Assembly (NCBI GenBank): GCA_964462865.1
Contig: CAYWZO010000020.1
Location: 1-34,410 of the forward strand
DNA from: Fen-1077 sp964462865
Lineage (GTDB): Bacteria; Chloroflexota; Dehalococcoidia; Dehalococcoidales; RBG-16-60-22
Reading direction: 5' to 3'
DNA length: 34,410 nucleotides
A program made the position numbers and the translations under genes. Position 1 is the stretch's first letter. Each line of letters begins with the position of its first letter. Below, one piece after another: positions 1-7,853 of this stretch. The notes beneath the pieces are model-generated. The model was not told the DNA's origin and made no database searches. It saw only the letters and a program-made list of their open reading frames with translations.

Positions 1-763
1 CCAGGTAGAACATGGCGAACTTCATGCCGGAGTACTCGGTGTGGAAGCCGGCCACGATTTCGGAGTCGGCCTCCATCAGGTCGAAGGGGCTGCGGTTAAT
101 CTCGGCGCAGGCCGCCGTGAAGAACAGTAGAAAGCCCAGCGGCTGTAAAAGAATAAACGGAATGTCCTGTTTTAATACAATCGTGTTCATGGACAGAGAG
201 CCGGCCGCCAGCACCACGCCGACGATGGACAGCACCAGCGGTATCTCGTAGCTGACCACGGCGGCCACGTTGCGCATGGCGCCGAGCAGCGAGTACTTAT
301 TACTGGAGCCCCAGCCGGCCATGAACACGCCGACGGTGCTGATGGAGCTGATGGCAACGATGTACAGGATGCCGACGTTGAGGTCGGCCAGGAGCGCCCC
401 GTTCTGGAAAGGCACCACGGCGAAAATCATCATCACCGGGGCGAAGGAGATGACCGGCGCCAGCCAGTGGACGAGCTTGTCCGCTTTGTCCGGGACGATG
501 TTCTCCTTGAGCAGCACCTTGATGGCGTCCGCCACGGGCTGTAGCAAGCCGAAAGGCCCGGTGCGGTTGGGGCCGAGGCGCGACTGCATCCGGCCCATGC
601 CGCGGCGCTCGATGTAGATGGCACCCATGACCATGATGAGCACGAAGACGATGAGTACCACGGTATAAAACAGCCAGTGCCACCAGTAATTATGGCCCGG
701 CCAGTCCGGCGGGACGGCCGCCAGGGGCAACTGGCTGTTGGCCACCAAATCAACCACCGACAT
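1..763 (-). CDS. nuoH: NADH-quinone oxidoreductase subunit H (partial, C-terminus off window)
   Basis: Membrane subunit of complex I that, in the known enzymes, joins the peripheral arm to the proton-pumping arm and lines the quinone channel. About 254 residues are visible from the ATG at 763; a full NuoH is roughly 330-350 residues, so the 3' end lies beyond position 1. The first membrane helix (about residues 30-50) is followed by the family signature IYIERRGMGRMQSRLGPNRT and then GPFGLLQPVADAIK. The charged loop AEINRSPFDLMEADSEIVAG near residue 225 is also typical of NuoH. The start codon shares one base with the nuoD stop (TAATG), which suggests translational coupling. It follows nuoD directly, with no nuoE, nuoF or nuoG between. 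Confidence 0.96.
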   Translation of the reverse strand, partial: MSVVDLVANSQLPLAAVPPDWPGHNYWWHWLFYTVVLIVFVLIMVMGAIYIERRGMGRMQSRLGPNRTGPFGLLQPVADAIKVLLKENIVPDKADKLVHWLAPVISFAPVMMIFAVVPFQNGALLADLNVGILYIVAISSISTVGVFMAGWGSSNKYSLLGAMRNVAAVVSYEIPLVLSIVGVVLAAGSLSMNTIVLKQDIPFILLQPLGFLLFFTAACAEINRSPFDLMEADSEIVAGFHTEYSGMKFAMFYL

Positions 764-1884
764 TATCTATCAATCTCTCCCATGGTAATATCGATGCTGC
801 CGAAAATGATAATAAGGTCGGCCACTTTCCAGCCTCTGACCATCTGCCGCAGCGCCGAGAGGTTGATCAGGCTGGTGGGCCGCACGTGACAGCGGTAGGG
901 TGCGATGGAATTGTCCGACGCTATATAAAAACCGAGTTCTCCCTTGGGGGACTCTATATGAGCGTAAGCATCGCCCGCCGGGGGGTGGATAACGTGGGGC
1001 AAATCAGCTTTGACTGGCCCGCCGGGTATCTGCTTCACGGCCTGCTCGATGATGCGCAGGCTCTGGGTCATTTCCTCTATCCTGACGCGGTAGCGGTCGT
1101 AGCAGTCGCCGTTCTCGGCGGTGGGAATCTCGAACTCGAAGCGCTCATATATTGAATATGGGTCATTCTTGCGTAGGTCCCACTTAATACCGCTGGCGCG
1201 CGCCACCGGGCCGCTGATGCCGCAGTTGATGGCGGTGTCTTTCGGCAGGACGCCGATACCCTTGGCACGGGCCAGCAGGATCTCATTTTGCTTGAGGAAA
1301 AACTCGAATTCGTTGATAAAGTTGTGCAACTGCGGTATTAATTTCTCCAGCGCCGGCAGGAACTCCGCCGGGATATCCTGGCTCACACCACCGATGCGCA
1401 TATAGTTATGCATGAGCCGCTGCCCGCAGAGCATCTCTAAAAGGTCATAGATTTTTTCACGCTCACGCCAGAGGTAGAAAAAGGGCGTACCGAGGGCGCC
1501 GGCGTCGTTCAACATGGCGCCGACAGCCAGGCAATGGTTGGCAAAGCGCTGCAATTCGGCGGCAATAACGCGGATATACTCGCCCCGCTCCGGTACTTTG
1601 ATGCCCGCCAGTTTTTCCACGGCCAGGCAGTAGCCAAAGTTGTTGCTCATGGAATTTACATAGTCCAGGCGGTCGGTGAGGGGTATGCAGCCGGTATAGG
1701 TGCGTTCCTCCATGAGTTTCTCAATGCCGCGGTGCAGGTAGCCCAGGACCGGTTCGATGTCTAGAACGACCTCCCCGTCAAGTGTCACCCTCATGCGGTA
1801 AACGCCATGGGTGCTGGGGTGCGCCGGCCCCATATTCAGCACGAAAGGCTCGGTCTTAAGTGTGATTTCCTGCGTAGTCGTCAC
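763..1884 (-). CDS. nuoD: NADH-quinone oxidoreductase subunit D
   Basis: The 49-kDa-type subunit of complex I, related to the large subunit of [NiFe] hydrogenases, which forms much of the quinone-reduction pocket with NuoB. The 373 residues match a stand-alone NuoD rather than a NuoCD fusion. Visible signatures are NMGPAHPSTHGVYR near residue 17, the helix with EPVLGYLHRGIEKL near 45, TDRLDYVNSMSNN near 69, and the C-terminal end GSIDITMGEIDR. The hydrogenase-type metal-binding cysteines are absent, as expected for NuoD. The start overlaps the nuoC stop by four bases (ATGA) and the stop overlaps the nuoH start, so translation of the cluster appears tightly coupled. Confidence 0.97.
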   Translation of the reverse strand: MTTTQEITLKTEPFVLNMGPAHPSTHGVYRMRVTLDGEVVLDIEPVLGYLHRGIEKLMEERTYTGCIPLTDRLDYVNSMSNNFGYCLAVEKLAGIKVPERGEYIRVIAAELQRFANHCLAVGAMLNDAGALGTPFFYLWREREKIYDLLEMLCGQRLMHNYMRIGGVSQDIPAEFLPALEKLIPQLHNFINEFEFFLKQNEILLARAKGIGVLPKDTAINCGISGPVARASGIKWDLRKNDPYSIYERFEFEIPTAENGDCYDRYRVRIEEMTQSLRIIEQAVKQIPGGPVKADLPHVIHPPAGDAYAHIESPKGELGFYIASDNSIAPYRCHVRPTSLINLSALRQMVRGWKVADLIIIFGSIDITMGEIDR

Positions 1885-2324
1885 CGGTTAAAGTCCTTTC
1901 GCAGGGGATGCCCCGGGAAACCGTCCCAGAGGAAAAGGCGTTTGAGGTTGGGATGGCCTTCAAAACTAATACCCATCAGGTCGTAGATTTCACGCTCCTG
2001 AAAGTCGGCGCCCTGCCACAGCCCGGTAACCGAGGGAACGGAGGGGTTGTCGCGCCCGTAGCAGCGGGTCTTGAGGATTACGGAGCGGTTAGACTCCAGC
2101 GAAGTCAGCTGGTAAACGACCTCGAAATAGCTGTAGAAATCGACGGCGGTAACATAGTTTAAATAGGCGAACTTCAGGCCGTCGGTGTCTTTTAAATAGG
2201 CGGCCACTTTCAAGAGAAAATCGCTTTTCACCAGGACACTGTCCTTCCCGGCTTCCTCGATGGCGCCCGGGAATTTCCCGCTTAGCTGGTCGGCGATTTC
2301 CTTTGAGGAGATGGCTACTGTCAT
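1881..2324 (-). CDS. nuoC: NADH-quinone oxidoreductase subunit C
   Basis: The 30-kDa-type subunit of the hydrophilic connecting module of complex I. The 147 residues are near the usual length for a stand-alone NuoC. The C-terminal half carries the family pattern: WQGADFQEREIYDLMGISF near residue 102 and HPNLKRLFLWDGFPGHPLRKDF near the end. The ATG at 2324 shares one base with the nuoB stop codon (TAATG), and the gene's own stop overlaps nuoD. NuoC and NuoD are separate here, unlike the fused NuoCD of enterobacteria. Confidence 0.95.
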   Translation of the reverse strand: MTVAISSKEIADQLSGKFPGAIEEAGKDSVLVKSDFLLKVAAYLKDTDGLKFAYLNYVTAVDFYSYFEVVYQLTSLESNRSVILKTRCYGRDNPSVPSVTGLWQGADFQEREIYDLMGISFEGHPNLKRLFLWDGFPGHPLRKDFNR

Positions 2325-2965
2325 TACCGGTTACCTTTCTGTTTTAGTCCGGGTAGGCCCGGTAGTTTAGGTAGGTCGGGCACGGAGTGTGCCTTGGCTA
2401 TCTTCTTCTGTAACATCTGGATGCCATAAATCAGGGCTTCCGGGCGGGGCGGGCAGCCGGGCACGTAGACATCCACCGGGACAATCTTGTTGTAGCCCGG
2501 CACCACATTATACGAGGAACGGAAAATGCCGCCGCTGATGGCGCAGGCGCCCATGGCGATCACCCACTTCGGCTCGGGCATCTGATTATATATCCTTCTG
2601 ACGACGGGGGCCATTTTCCAGGTGAGCGTTCCCGCCGTAAGCAAGAGGTCAGCCTGGCGGGGTGAAGCCCGCATGATTTCCATGCCGAAACGGGCGGCAT
2701 CAAAGCGGGGAGCTAGGGTAGCCATCCATTCCAAACCGCAGCAGGCTGGGTAACACACTGCGGTCCAAAGCGAAGAGCGCTTTGCCCAGTCCAGCACCCA
2801 ATCGACGGAGGTGAGCAGGATATTGCGTTTCGCCTCTTCCAGCCAGGCGTCCGGGTCGGGGATGCTCTCGACGCTGGAGGCCTTCAAGTCCTCGATTACC
2901 TGGCCTTCGTAGCGGTCGAGCTCGGCGTCGGAGTAGATATACTGTCCTTCTCTATCTATTTCCAT
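2324..2965 (-). CDS. nuoB: NADH-quinone oxidoreductase subunit B (N2 cluster subunit)
   Basis: Carries the terminal iron-sulfur cluster N2 that passes electrons to quinone. From the ATG at 2965 the protein has 213 residues. The four cluster ligands are visible as adjacent Cys75-Cys76 (PACCGLEWM), Cys141 (GACAISGG) and Cys171 (VPGCPPRPE). The reading frame stays open a further 73 codons upstream, but that part lies inside nuoA in another frame and has no NuoB character. The chosen ATG overlaps the end of nuoA by 10 bases. The roughly 50 residues before the conserved core are charged and Asp/Glu-rich, a somewhat long N-terminal arm for this family. Confidence 0.95.
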   Translation of the reverse strand: MEIDREGQYIYSDAELDRYEGQVIEDLKASSVESIPDPDAWLEEAKRNILLTSVDWVLDWAKRSSLWTAVCYPACCGLEWMATLAPRFDAARFGMEIMRASPRQADLLLTAGTLTWKMAPVVRRIYNQMPEPKWVIAMGACAISGGIFRSSYNVVPGYNKIVPVDVYVPGCPPRPEALIYGIQMLQKKIAKAHSVPDLPKLPGLPGLKQKGNR

Positions 2966-3327
2966 TCCAGTACCTTCTTCTGCCAGGCGTAGATATAGCC
3001 GATGAGAATAATGAAAACGAGGACCAGTACCACGATTAAGCTGGTGACTCCGAGCTCCCGGAGCTGCACGGCCCACGGATAGAGGAAGACCACCAGGATG
3101 TCCAGGGCGAGGAAGACCAGCGCGTAGAAATAATAGCGGAAGTTGAACTGCACCCAGGTCTTGCCGATAGTCTCCATGCCGCATTCGAAGATGGAATTTT
3201 TAATGGGGTTGGGGCGGCTGGGGACGATTTTCAGGAACCGGAGGACGATGGGGATAATAACCATAGTAAGGGTGAAAAGGATGACGACGATAAAAAACAG
3301 CCCGATTAATCCGTAGTTAGCTAGCAA
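2956..3327 (-). CDS. nuoA: NADH-quinone oxidoreductase subunit A
   Basis: Small three-helix membrane subunit of complex I next to the quinone channel. The 123 residues fit the family length. Hydrophobic helices lie at about residues 5-30, 66-86 and 95-115. The family motif SRPNPIKNSIFECGME follows helix 1, with the conserved Cys in ECG, and RYYFYALVFLALDILVVFLYPW forms helix 2. The start is TTG at 3327; the sequence AGGGGA a few bases upstream acts as its ribosome binding site, and no ATG or GTG fits better. It is the first gene of the nuo operon. Two promoter-like sequences and a long inverted repeat lie upstream. Confidence 0.95.
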   Translation of the reverse strand: MLANYGLIGLFFIVVILFTLTMVIIPIVLRFLKIVPSRPNPIKNSIFECGMETIGKTWVQFNFRYYFYALVFLALDILVVFLYPWAVQLRELGVTSLIVVLVLVFIILIGYIYAWQKKVLEWK

Positions 3328-3369
3328 CTGTTCCCCTGACTATTTTAAAGCTCTTTGACGGTTTAGGTT

Positions 3370-3417
3370 CCCGCAGTACTATATCATAAGATACACAGGG
3401 ATTCCAAGCACTGCGGG
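3370..3417. repeat. Inverted repeat with 11-base arms upstream of nuoA
   Basis: Arms CCCGCAGTACT (3370-3380) and AGCACTGCGGG (3407-3417) pair over 11 positions with one mismatch in DNA, which becomes a G-U pair in one RNA strand, around a 26-base loop. The repeat encloses candidate promoter P2 and begins at the predicted P1 transcription start. It could be an operator or a 5'-terminal RNA hairpin. It is not a terminator because no T-run follows. Confidence 0.6.
3378..3407 (-). promoter_or_regulatory. Candidate downstream promoter P2 of nuo operon
   Basis: On the minus strand TTGGAA (3402-3407), an 18-base spacer and TATAGT (3378-3383). It lies almost entirely inside the inverted repeat 3370-3417, so a protein bound to the repeat, or the repeat extruded as a hairpin, would mask it. 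Predicted leader to nuoA is about 40-45 nt. Confidence 0.4.
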
Positions 3418-3418
3418 T

Positions 3419-3448
3419 AGTATACCACAGGTATTTTCAAAAAATCAA
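3419..3448 (-). promoter_or_regulatory. Candidate upstream promoter P1 of nuo operon
   Basis: On the minus strand TTGATT (3443-3448), an 18-base spacer, then TATACT (3419-3424). The -10 is preceded by TG one base upstream (TGGTATACT), an extended -10 arrangement. Transcription would begin close to the right arm of the inverted repeat at 3370-3417, so the mRNA would start with a stem-loop. Prediction from sequence only. Confidence 0.5.
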
Positions 3449-3460
3449 CAGCCGTCCTCG

Positions 3461-3529
3461 TGTCATCCTCGCGCAAGCGGGAATCCAGCAACGGCCGGAG
3501 AGTAGAGTCTCGGCTACGCGGGAATGACA
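3461..3529. repeat. Palindromic mini-element (TGTCAT...ATGACA), CGGGAAT type
   Basis: A 69-bp element whose ends TGTCAT (3461-3466) and ATGACA (3524-3529) are inverted. Just inside are GCAAGCGGGAATCC on one side and TACGCGGGAATGAC on the other, the pattern of dispersed extragenic palindromes of the GTCATTCCCGC kind known in many bacterial genomes. It sits between the DinB-like gene and the nuo promoters. No reading frame is present. Three related elements occur at 17684-17798, 19082-19187 and 24309-24390. Confidence 0.7.
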
Positions 3530-3541
3530 GTTATGTTTGGG

Positions 3542-3994
3542 TTATCTTCCGCCGCGCCTGGCCTTGAGAAAATTATCGATTTCATCCAGGTGCATTTTAC
3601 GATGAATAGCCCGATTTAAAGCGTGCCGTTCCTTCAGCGCCGTAATCGCCTTCTCCAGGTCGGGAGAGAGGGCTTCCAGCTCCCGGTCGAGCGCCTCGGC
3701 GGTGAGGACCGCCAGGTTGGCCGTTTCCCTCGGGGGAATGGCCAGCAGGAAGGGGAGCAAGGCGTTATTCACAACATATTCGTCGAAAGGGGCCGGTTTG
3801 ACGCCTTTTCGCTGCCATTGACGCACCAGGATACGCCGCCGCTCGTCCCAGAAGGCCAGGTGCGCCAGCACCACCGCAATCGTCCAGCCCTCTTTATAGA
3901 TGACGAGCTTCAATTCTTCATCGGTGAGATTATTGACGAGATTGCGGAGCCTTTCCCGCTCCCTGGCATTTTCCTTAACAAATGCTTTCTCCAT
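3542..3994 (-). CDS. DinB-like domain protein (putative metal-dependent four-helix protein)
   Basis: A 150-residue mainly helical soluble protein. Near residue 35 it has WTIAVVLAHLAFWDER, matching the DinB/DUF664 pattern in which a helix carries the first metal-binding His. Near the C-terminus IHRKMHLDEIDNFL supplies two more His at the place expected for the DinB His triad. Members of this superfamily include thiol-dependent transferases and isomerases, but many have no known reaction and none can be assigned here. The ATG at 3994 is chosen because GAGG lies six bases upstream; a TTG at 4006 in the same frame lacks such a site. It lies about 50 bases downstream of the aminotransferase gene and may be the last gene of the ior operon. 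Confidence 0.75.
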   Translation of the reverse strand: MEKAFVKENARERERLRNLVNNLTDEELKLVIYKEGWTIAVVLAHLAFWDERRRILVRQWQRKGVKPAPFDEYVVNNALLPFLLAIPPRETANLAVLTAEALDRELEALSPDLEKAITALKERHALNRAIHRKMHLDEIDNFLKARRGGR

Positions 3995-4048
3995 TGAATA
4001 CCTCAACTTATGATAATAAAAGCGGTAAAAACGAGTGCCAGAAGATTT

Positions 4049-5239
4049 TTACTTAAGGTGGTATTTCTTCGCCAGCGCTTCCAGGCCGGGCATCGAGGCT
4101 TCCAGAATATGGTCTTCCACGCAGTACACCAGGCGGAAATACCCGTGCAGGCCGAAGGCCACGCCGGGCACCGTCAGCACGTGGTACTCCTGCTGCAACT
4201 CATGGATAAAGGCCACGTCGTCCTCGATGGGGCATCTGGGGAATATATAGAAAGCCCCCTGCGGCTTATTGACCTGGTAGCCCATCCTTACCAGGTTGTC
4301 GTAGAGAAAGTCACGGCGGCGCCGGTACTCGGAAACGTCAATAGTCACAGCCTGGAGGTGGCGCACCACATTCTGCATGAAGGCCGGGGCATTGATAAAT
4401 CCCAGCACGCGTGTGCAAAAGACGAAGCCCGTTATCATGGCATCATGGTCCTCGCACTCCGGGTGCAGGGCAACGTAGCCGATGCGCTCGCCAGCGATGG
4501 ACAGGTCCTTGGAGTGCGAGGTGGCGATGATGCTGTGCCGGTGGAAATTCAGCGGTGAGGGGTATTTCAGACCGTCATAGATTATCTTTTTATAAGGTTC
4601 ATCGCTGACGATGAATATTTCTGTCCCGTACTGCGCCTCTTTTTTACGCAAAAGCTCCGCCATCTGCTGCATCGTCCCGGCGCTGTAGACCACGCCGGTG
4701 GGATTATTGGGGGAGTTGATAAGTATCGCCTTCGTCCGCGGGCCGATGCCGGCTTCGAGGGCATCCAGGCGGGGCAGGAAATTCTCATCGGTGGGCAGGG
4801 GCTTAACCACGCCGTCGTGATTCTCTATGTAGTTAAAGTAATCCACGAACCAGGGGATGAACACGATAACTTCATCGCCGGGGTCGAGGATGGTCTTGAG
4901 GGCCACGTTGATGGCGCCAGCCGCCCCAACCGCCATGATAACGTCTTTTTCGGTAAGCTTGAGGCCGGTCTCTTTGGATAATTGCGCGGCCACGGCCGCC
5001 CGCGTCTCGGGGTAGCCGGCGTTCTCCATGTAGCCGTGCATACCCTTGAAGGGATGGTCCGCCAGGCGTTTTATCTCGCGTTTGAATTCGGGAGGCGGTT
5101 CCATGATGGGGTTGCCCAGCGAAAGGTCGAAGACGTTCTCCGCGCCGAACTGCTTCTTCATGGCGATGCCTTCTTCGAACATCCGCCTTATCCACGACCC
5201 TAACTCCATGCCTTTTTTAACTCTTACCGATACGGACAC
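4049..5239 (-). CDS. Class I/II PLP-dependent aminotransferase
   Basis: A fold-type I aminotransferase of the aspartate/aromatic group. It shows the substrate-domain start FDLSLGNPIMEPPPEF, the cofactor loop with AVGAAGAIN, the motif INSPNNPTGVVYS, SDEPYKK, and the PLP-binding lysine (Lys244 from the start used here) in SHSKDLSIAGERIGY. The substrate is not fixed by sequence. Lying directly behind iorA-iorB suggests it converts amino acids, perhaps aromatic ones, to the 2-oxoacids that IorAB oxidises, or the reverse. The GTG at 5239 is preferred because AGAAAGGA lies about nine bases upstream and the resulting N-terminus resembles that of similar enzymes; it overlaps the iorB end by 23 bases. 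An ATG at 5209 is the alternative, with its AAAGG only one base away. Confidence 0.9.
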   Translation of the reverse strand: MSVSVRVKKGMELGSWIRRMFEEGIAMKKQFGAENVFDLSLGNPIMEPPPEFKREIKRLADHPFKGMHGYMENAGYPETRAAVAAQLSKETGLKLTEKDVIMAVGAAGAINVALKTILDPGDEVIVFIPWFVDYFNYIENHDGVVKPLPTDENFLPRLDALEAGIGPRTKAILINSPNNPTGVVYSAGTMQQMAELLRKKEAQYGTEIFIVSDEPYKKIIYDGLKYPSPLNFHRHSIIATSHSKDLSIAGERIGYVALHPECEDHDAMITGFVFCTRVLGFINAPAFMQNVVRHLQAVTIDVSEYRRRRDFLYDNLVRMGYQVNKPQGAFYIFPRCPIEDDVAFIHELQQEYHVLTVPGVAFGLHGYFRLVYCVEDHILEASMPGLEALAKKYHLK

Positions 5240-5846
5240 CTTCGATTTCCTTTCTCCCGGCTTCAAAGGCCTTAAGGTTGATATCACGAATATTTTCCGG
5301 CAGGAACCGGGCCACGCTCTCTTTCCAGGTCTCTATTTCCAGCGGGGCAAAAGCCGCCAGGCACCCGAGCATGTACAGGTTAAGCGTCCTGACATTGCCC
5401 AGCTGCTGGGCACGGCCGGTGCCGTCCACGAAGTAGACCTGGTCGGTCTGCCGCTTCAGGGCGGCGGCGACCTCGTCCTGGGAGGGGTACTTTTCCTGCC
5501 CCAGGCTGACGGACAGCGGCGGCTGTTCGTAGAGATTGACGATGGCTGTGCCGCCGGGCCGGAGGTAATGGCCCCACCGGGCCGCCTCCAGCTTCTCAAA
5601 GGCGAGGAGCAGGTCCGCCCGCCCTTCCGGGATGAGTGGCGAGAAGACCTTGTCTGCCATCCGTACGTGGCTGACAACGCTGCCGCCGCGCTGGGCCATC
5701 CCCAGCGTATCCGTCTTTTTCACGTCGTAGCCGGCGGCGATGGCCGTCTCGCCGATGATGTCACTGGCCAGGACGACCCCCTGGCCGCCCACCCCGATGA
5801 CAAGCAGGTCCATCTTTTTCAAAGTCATTTTCTGTTGCCTATTCAT
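5217..5846 (-). CDS. iorB: Indolepyruvate:ferredoxin oxidoreductase, beta subunit
   Basis: The gamma-domain partner of IorA in the 2-oxoacid:ferredoxin oxidoreductase superfamily, which oxidatively decarboxylates arylpyruvates to aryl-acyl-CoA. Signatures are LLVIGVGGQGVVLASDIIGE near the N-terminus, KKTDTLGMAQRGGSVVSHVR around residues 43-62, and the FEKLEAAR segment that follows. The 209 residues fit the family. The N-terminus is uncertain: ATG codons at 5846, 5828 and 5813 all precede the conserved core. The second has a weak AGG about nine bases upstream; the first has no clear ribosome site. It follows iorA by 18 bases and its end overlaps the aminotransferase start, so the three are probably co-transcribed. 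Confidence 0.92.
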   Translation of the reverse strand: MNRQQKMTLKKMDLLVIGVGGQGVVLASDIIGETAIAAGYDVKKTDTLGMAQRGGSVVSHVRMADKVFSPLIPEGRADLLLAFEKLEAARWGHYLRPGGTAIVNLYEQPPLSVSLGQEKYPSQDEVAAALKRQTDQVYFVDGTGRAQQLGNVRTLNLYMLGCLAAFAPLEIETWKESVARFLPENIRDINLKAFEAGRKEIEGVRIGKS

Positions 5847-5864
5847 TATATGGATATGTTTATT

Positions 5865-7691
5865 TTATTTAGTATCGCGCCCGGAAATTGCCTGCTTCGG
5901 GCAGAGCTGCTCGCAGATGGTGCAGATATCTCCGGCGCAGAGCGTCGCATCGATGAACACCCGGCCGTCCTGTGAGGTCTGTATGGCCGCGCAGCCGAGG
6001 CGCAGGCAGGTGCCGCACTGCGTACACTTCTCCGCGTCAACGACCCGGGGATTGGCCCGCTTTTTCACCCTCACAGCGCAGGCGCCGCGTACGATGATGA
6101 CGGAGACCTCCGGCCTGGCCAGGGAATCTCTCACACCTGCACGCAGCTCTTTGATGTTAAAAGCGTCAATCACCTTGACGTCCTTCACGCCGATGCCCCT
6201 GACCAGGCTCTCCAGGTCCACGGCGAAGGTCTGCTCGCCCTGGGCGGAAATGCCGGTGCCGGGGTGCTCCTGGTGGCCGGTCATGGCGGTGGTGCGGTTG
6301 TCCAGTATTAAAATCGTAATATGCCCGTCGTTATAAACGGCGTTCACCAGGCCGGTGATGCCGGAATGCATGAAGGTGGAGTCGCCGATGACGGCCACCA
6401 CCTGGCTCCTGACGCCGGCCTTTTCCATGCCCAATGCCTGTCCGATGCCCGCACCCATGCAGGCAGTGGTGTCCAGGACGTTGAGGGGCGGGTAAGCGCC
6501 CAGCGTGTAGCAGCCGATGTCGCCGGTGATAATCAGCTTCGGTTCCTTCTTGTCGCCGTCTTTGCCTTCGAGCAGCTTGGAGCGCTGGCCGAGGCTGTTG
6601 AGGACGGAGTAGATGCCGGTATGCGGGCAGCCCGGGCAGAGCAGGGGAGGGCGCCGCGGCAGTCCAGTCGCCGGCGGTAAGACTTTCCCGGTCTCGGACT
6701 CCGGTAGCAGGCCGGCGCCGACGGAGCTTTCGGTGACGATGCGCGTGTTAAGCTCGCCCACGAGGGGAATGAACTCCTTGCCGGTGACCTTGATGCCCAT
6801 CGCCTGGATGTTTTCCTGGAGAAACGGGTCAAGCTCTTCGATGACGATGAGGCGCTTGACCCCGTCGGCGAACTCTTGAATCATTTTCTTCGGCAGCGGC
6901 CAGGTCATCGCCAGCTTGAGGAAGGACGCTTTCGGGAAGACTTCCCGCGCGTACTGGCAGGCGACGCCGCTGGTCACGATGCCGAGGTCGCGGTTGCCCC
7001 AGGTTATCTGGTTCAGGGGGAAGGTCTCGGAGAAATCTGCCAGCTTGAGCAGGCGTTCCTCCATGATGGCGTGCCGCGGCAGGGCATTGACCGGCAGCAT
7101 GACGTATTTCTTCACGTTAAAATGGAAGGCGGGCTGCGCGTTTTTCACGGTGCGCTGTCGGTTTACCGCCACCACCGACTTGGAATGCGCGATGCGCATG
7201 GTGGTGCGCAGCAGCACCGGCGTATCGAACCGCTCGCTGATATCGAAGGCCATGGCCACCAGGTCGTAGGCCTCCTGGCTGTCGGCAGGTTCGAGCATCG
7301 GCACCTTGGCCAGCCGGGCGTAGTGCCGGTTGTCCTGCTCGTTCTGGGAACTGTGTATCTGCGGGTCGTCGGCGCTGACCACCACCAGCCCGCCGATGGT
7401 GCCCGTGATGGCGGCGGCCATGAAGGGGTCGCTGGCCACGTTCAGCCCGACGTGTTTCATGGATACCATGGCGCGGGCGCCCGTGTAGGCGGCGCCCAGG
7501 GCTACCTCCATGGCCACCTTCTCGTTGGTGGACCACTCGGCGTGGATGTCCTTAAAGCGCGCCAGATTTTCCAGGATTTCGGTGCTGGGCGTGCCGGGAT
7601 AGGCGGAAGCCACCTGCACCCCGGCGTGGTAAGCGCCTAGCGCCAGGGCCTCGTTGCCGGACAACAATTGCAGATTCTGTGTTTTATTCAT
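5865..7691 (-). CDS. iorA: Indolepyruvate:ferredoxin oxidoreductase, alpha subunit
   Basis: Large catalytic subunit of IorAB, which uses thiamine diphosphate and passes electrons to ferredoxin. The 608 residues are close to the usual length. The N-terminal domain begins LLSGNEALALGAYHAG and continues AYPGTPSTEILE. The TPP-binding half contains LLCPGCPHTG, GDIGCYTLGAYPPLN and GDSTFMHSG (436-444) with LDNR near 464. A C-terminal two-cluster ferredoxin domain has Cys556, 559, 562, 567 and Cys585, 590, 593, 597. One cluster motif, CAGDICTIC, has wider Cys spacing than the standard CxxCxxC. The ATG at 7691 is preferred over the TTG one codon upstream. A near-consensus promoter lies upstream, but there is little Shine-Dalgarno sequence. 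Confidence 0.95.
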   Translation of the reverse strand: MNKTQNLQLLSGNEALALGAYHAGVQVASAYPGTPSTEILENLARFKDIHAEWSTNEKVAMEVALGAAYTGARAMVSMKHVGLNVASDPFMAAAITGTIGGLVVVSADDPQIHSSQNEQDNRHYARLAKVPMLEPADSQEAYDLVAMAFDISERFDTPVLLRTTMRIAHSKSVVAVNRQRTVKNAQPAFHFNVKKYVMLPVNALPRHAIMEERLLKLADFSETFPLNQITWGNRDLGIVTSGVACQYAREVFPKASFLKLAMTWPLPKKMIQEFADGVKRLIVIEELDPFLQENIQAMGIKVTGKEFIPLVGELNTRIVTESSVGAGLLPESETGKVLPPATGLPRRPPLLCPGCPHTGIYSVLNSLGQRSKLLEGKDGDKKEPKLIITGDIGCYTLGAYPPLNVLDTTACMGAGIGQALGMEKAGVRSQVVAVIGDSTFMHSGITGLVNAVYNDGHITILILDNRTTAMTGHQEHPGTGISAQGEQTFAVDLESLVRGIGVKDVKVIDAFNIKELRAGVRDSLARPEVSVIIVRGACAVRVKKRANPRVVDAEKCTQCGTCLRLGCAAIQTSQDGRVFIDATLCAGDICTICEQLCPKQAISGRDTK

Positions 7692-7720
7692 CAACGCAAA
7701 ACAATAATGATAATGGAAAT

Positions 7721-7750
7721 ATTATATTAAACTGGATGATATATTGTCAA
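7721..7750 (-). promoter_or_regulatory. Consensus sigma-70-type promoter of iorA
   Basis: On the minus strand TTGACA (7745-7750), an 18-base spacer and TATAAT (7721-7726): both hexamers match consensus exactly. The predicted start is about 20-25 bases before the iorA ATG. The transcript would lead iorA, iorB, the aminotransferase and possibly the DinB-like gene. The surrounding 200 bases are AT-rich compared with the flanking genes. Confidence 0.75.
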
Positions 7751-7853
7751 TATATTACGCATCCCGATATTTACGAGACAAATACATTTAGATTTTACCA
7801 TACATCTTCATGGCAGTACAATCACGGGCAGACAAATGAAAAAGCTTGCCTTA

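Noticed and set aside
2966..3184. N-terminal extension of nuoB by 73 residues
   Set aside because: This part overlaps nuoA in another frame and lacks any NuoB likeness; the ATG at 2965 gives a normal overlap of 10 bases.
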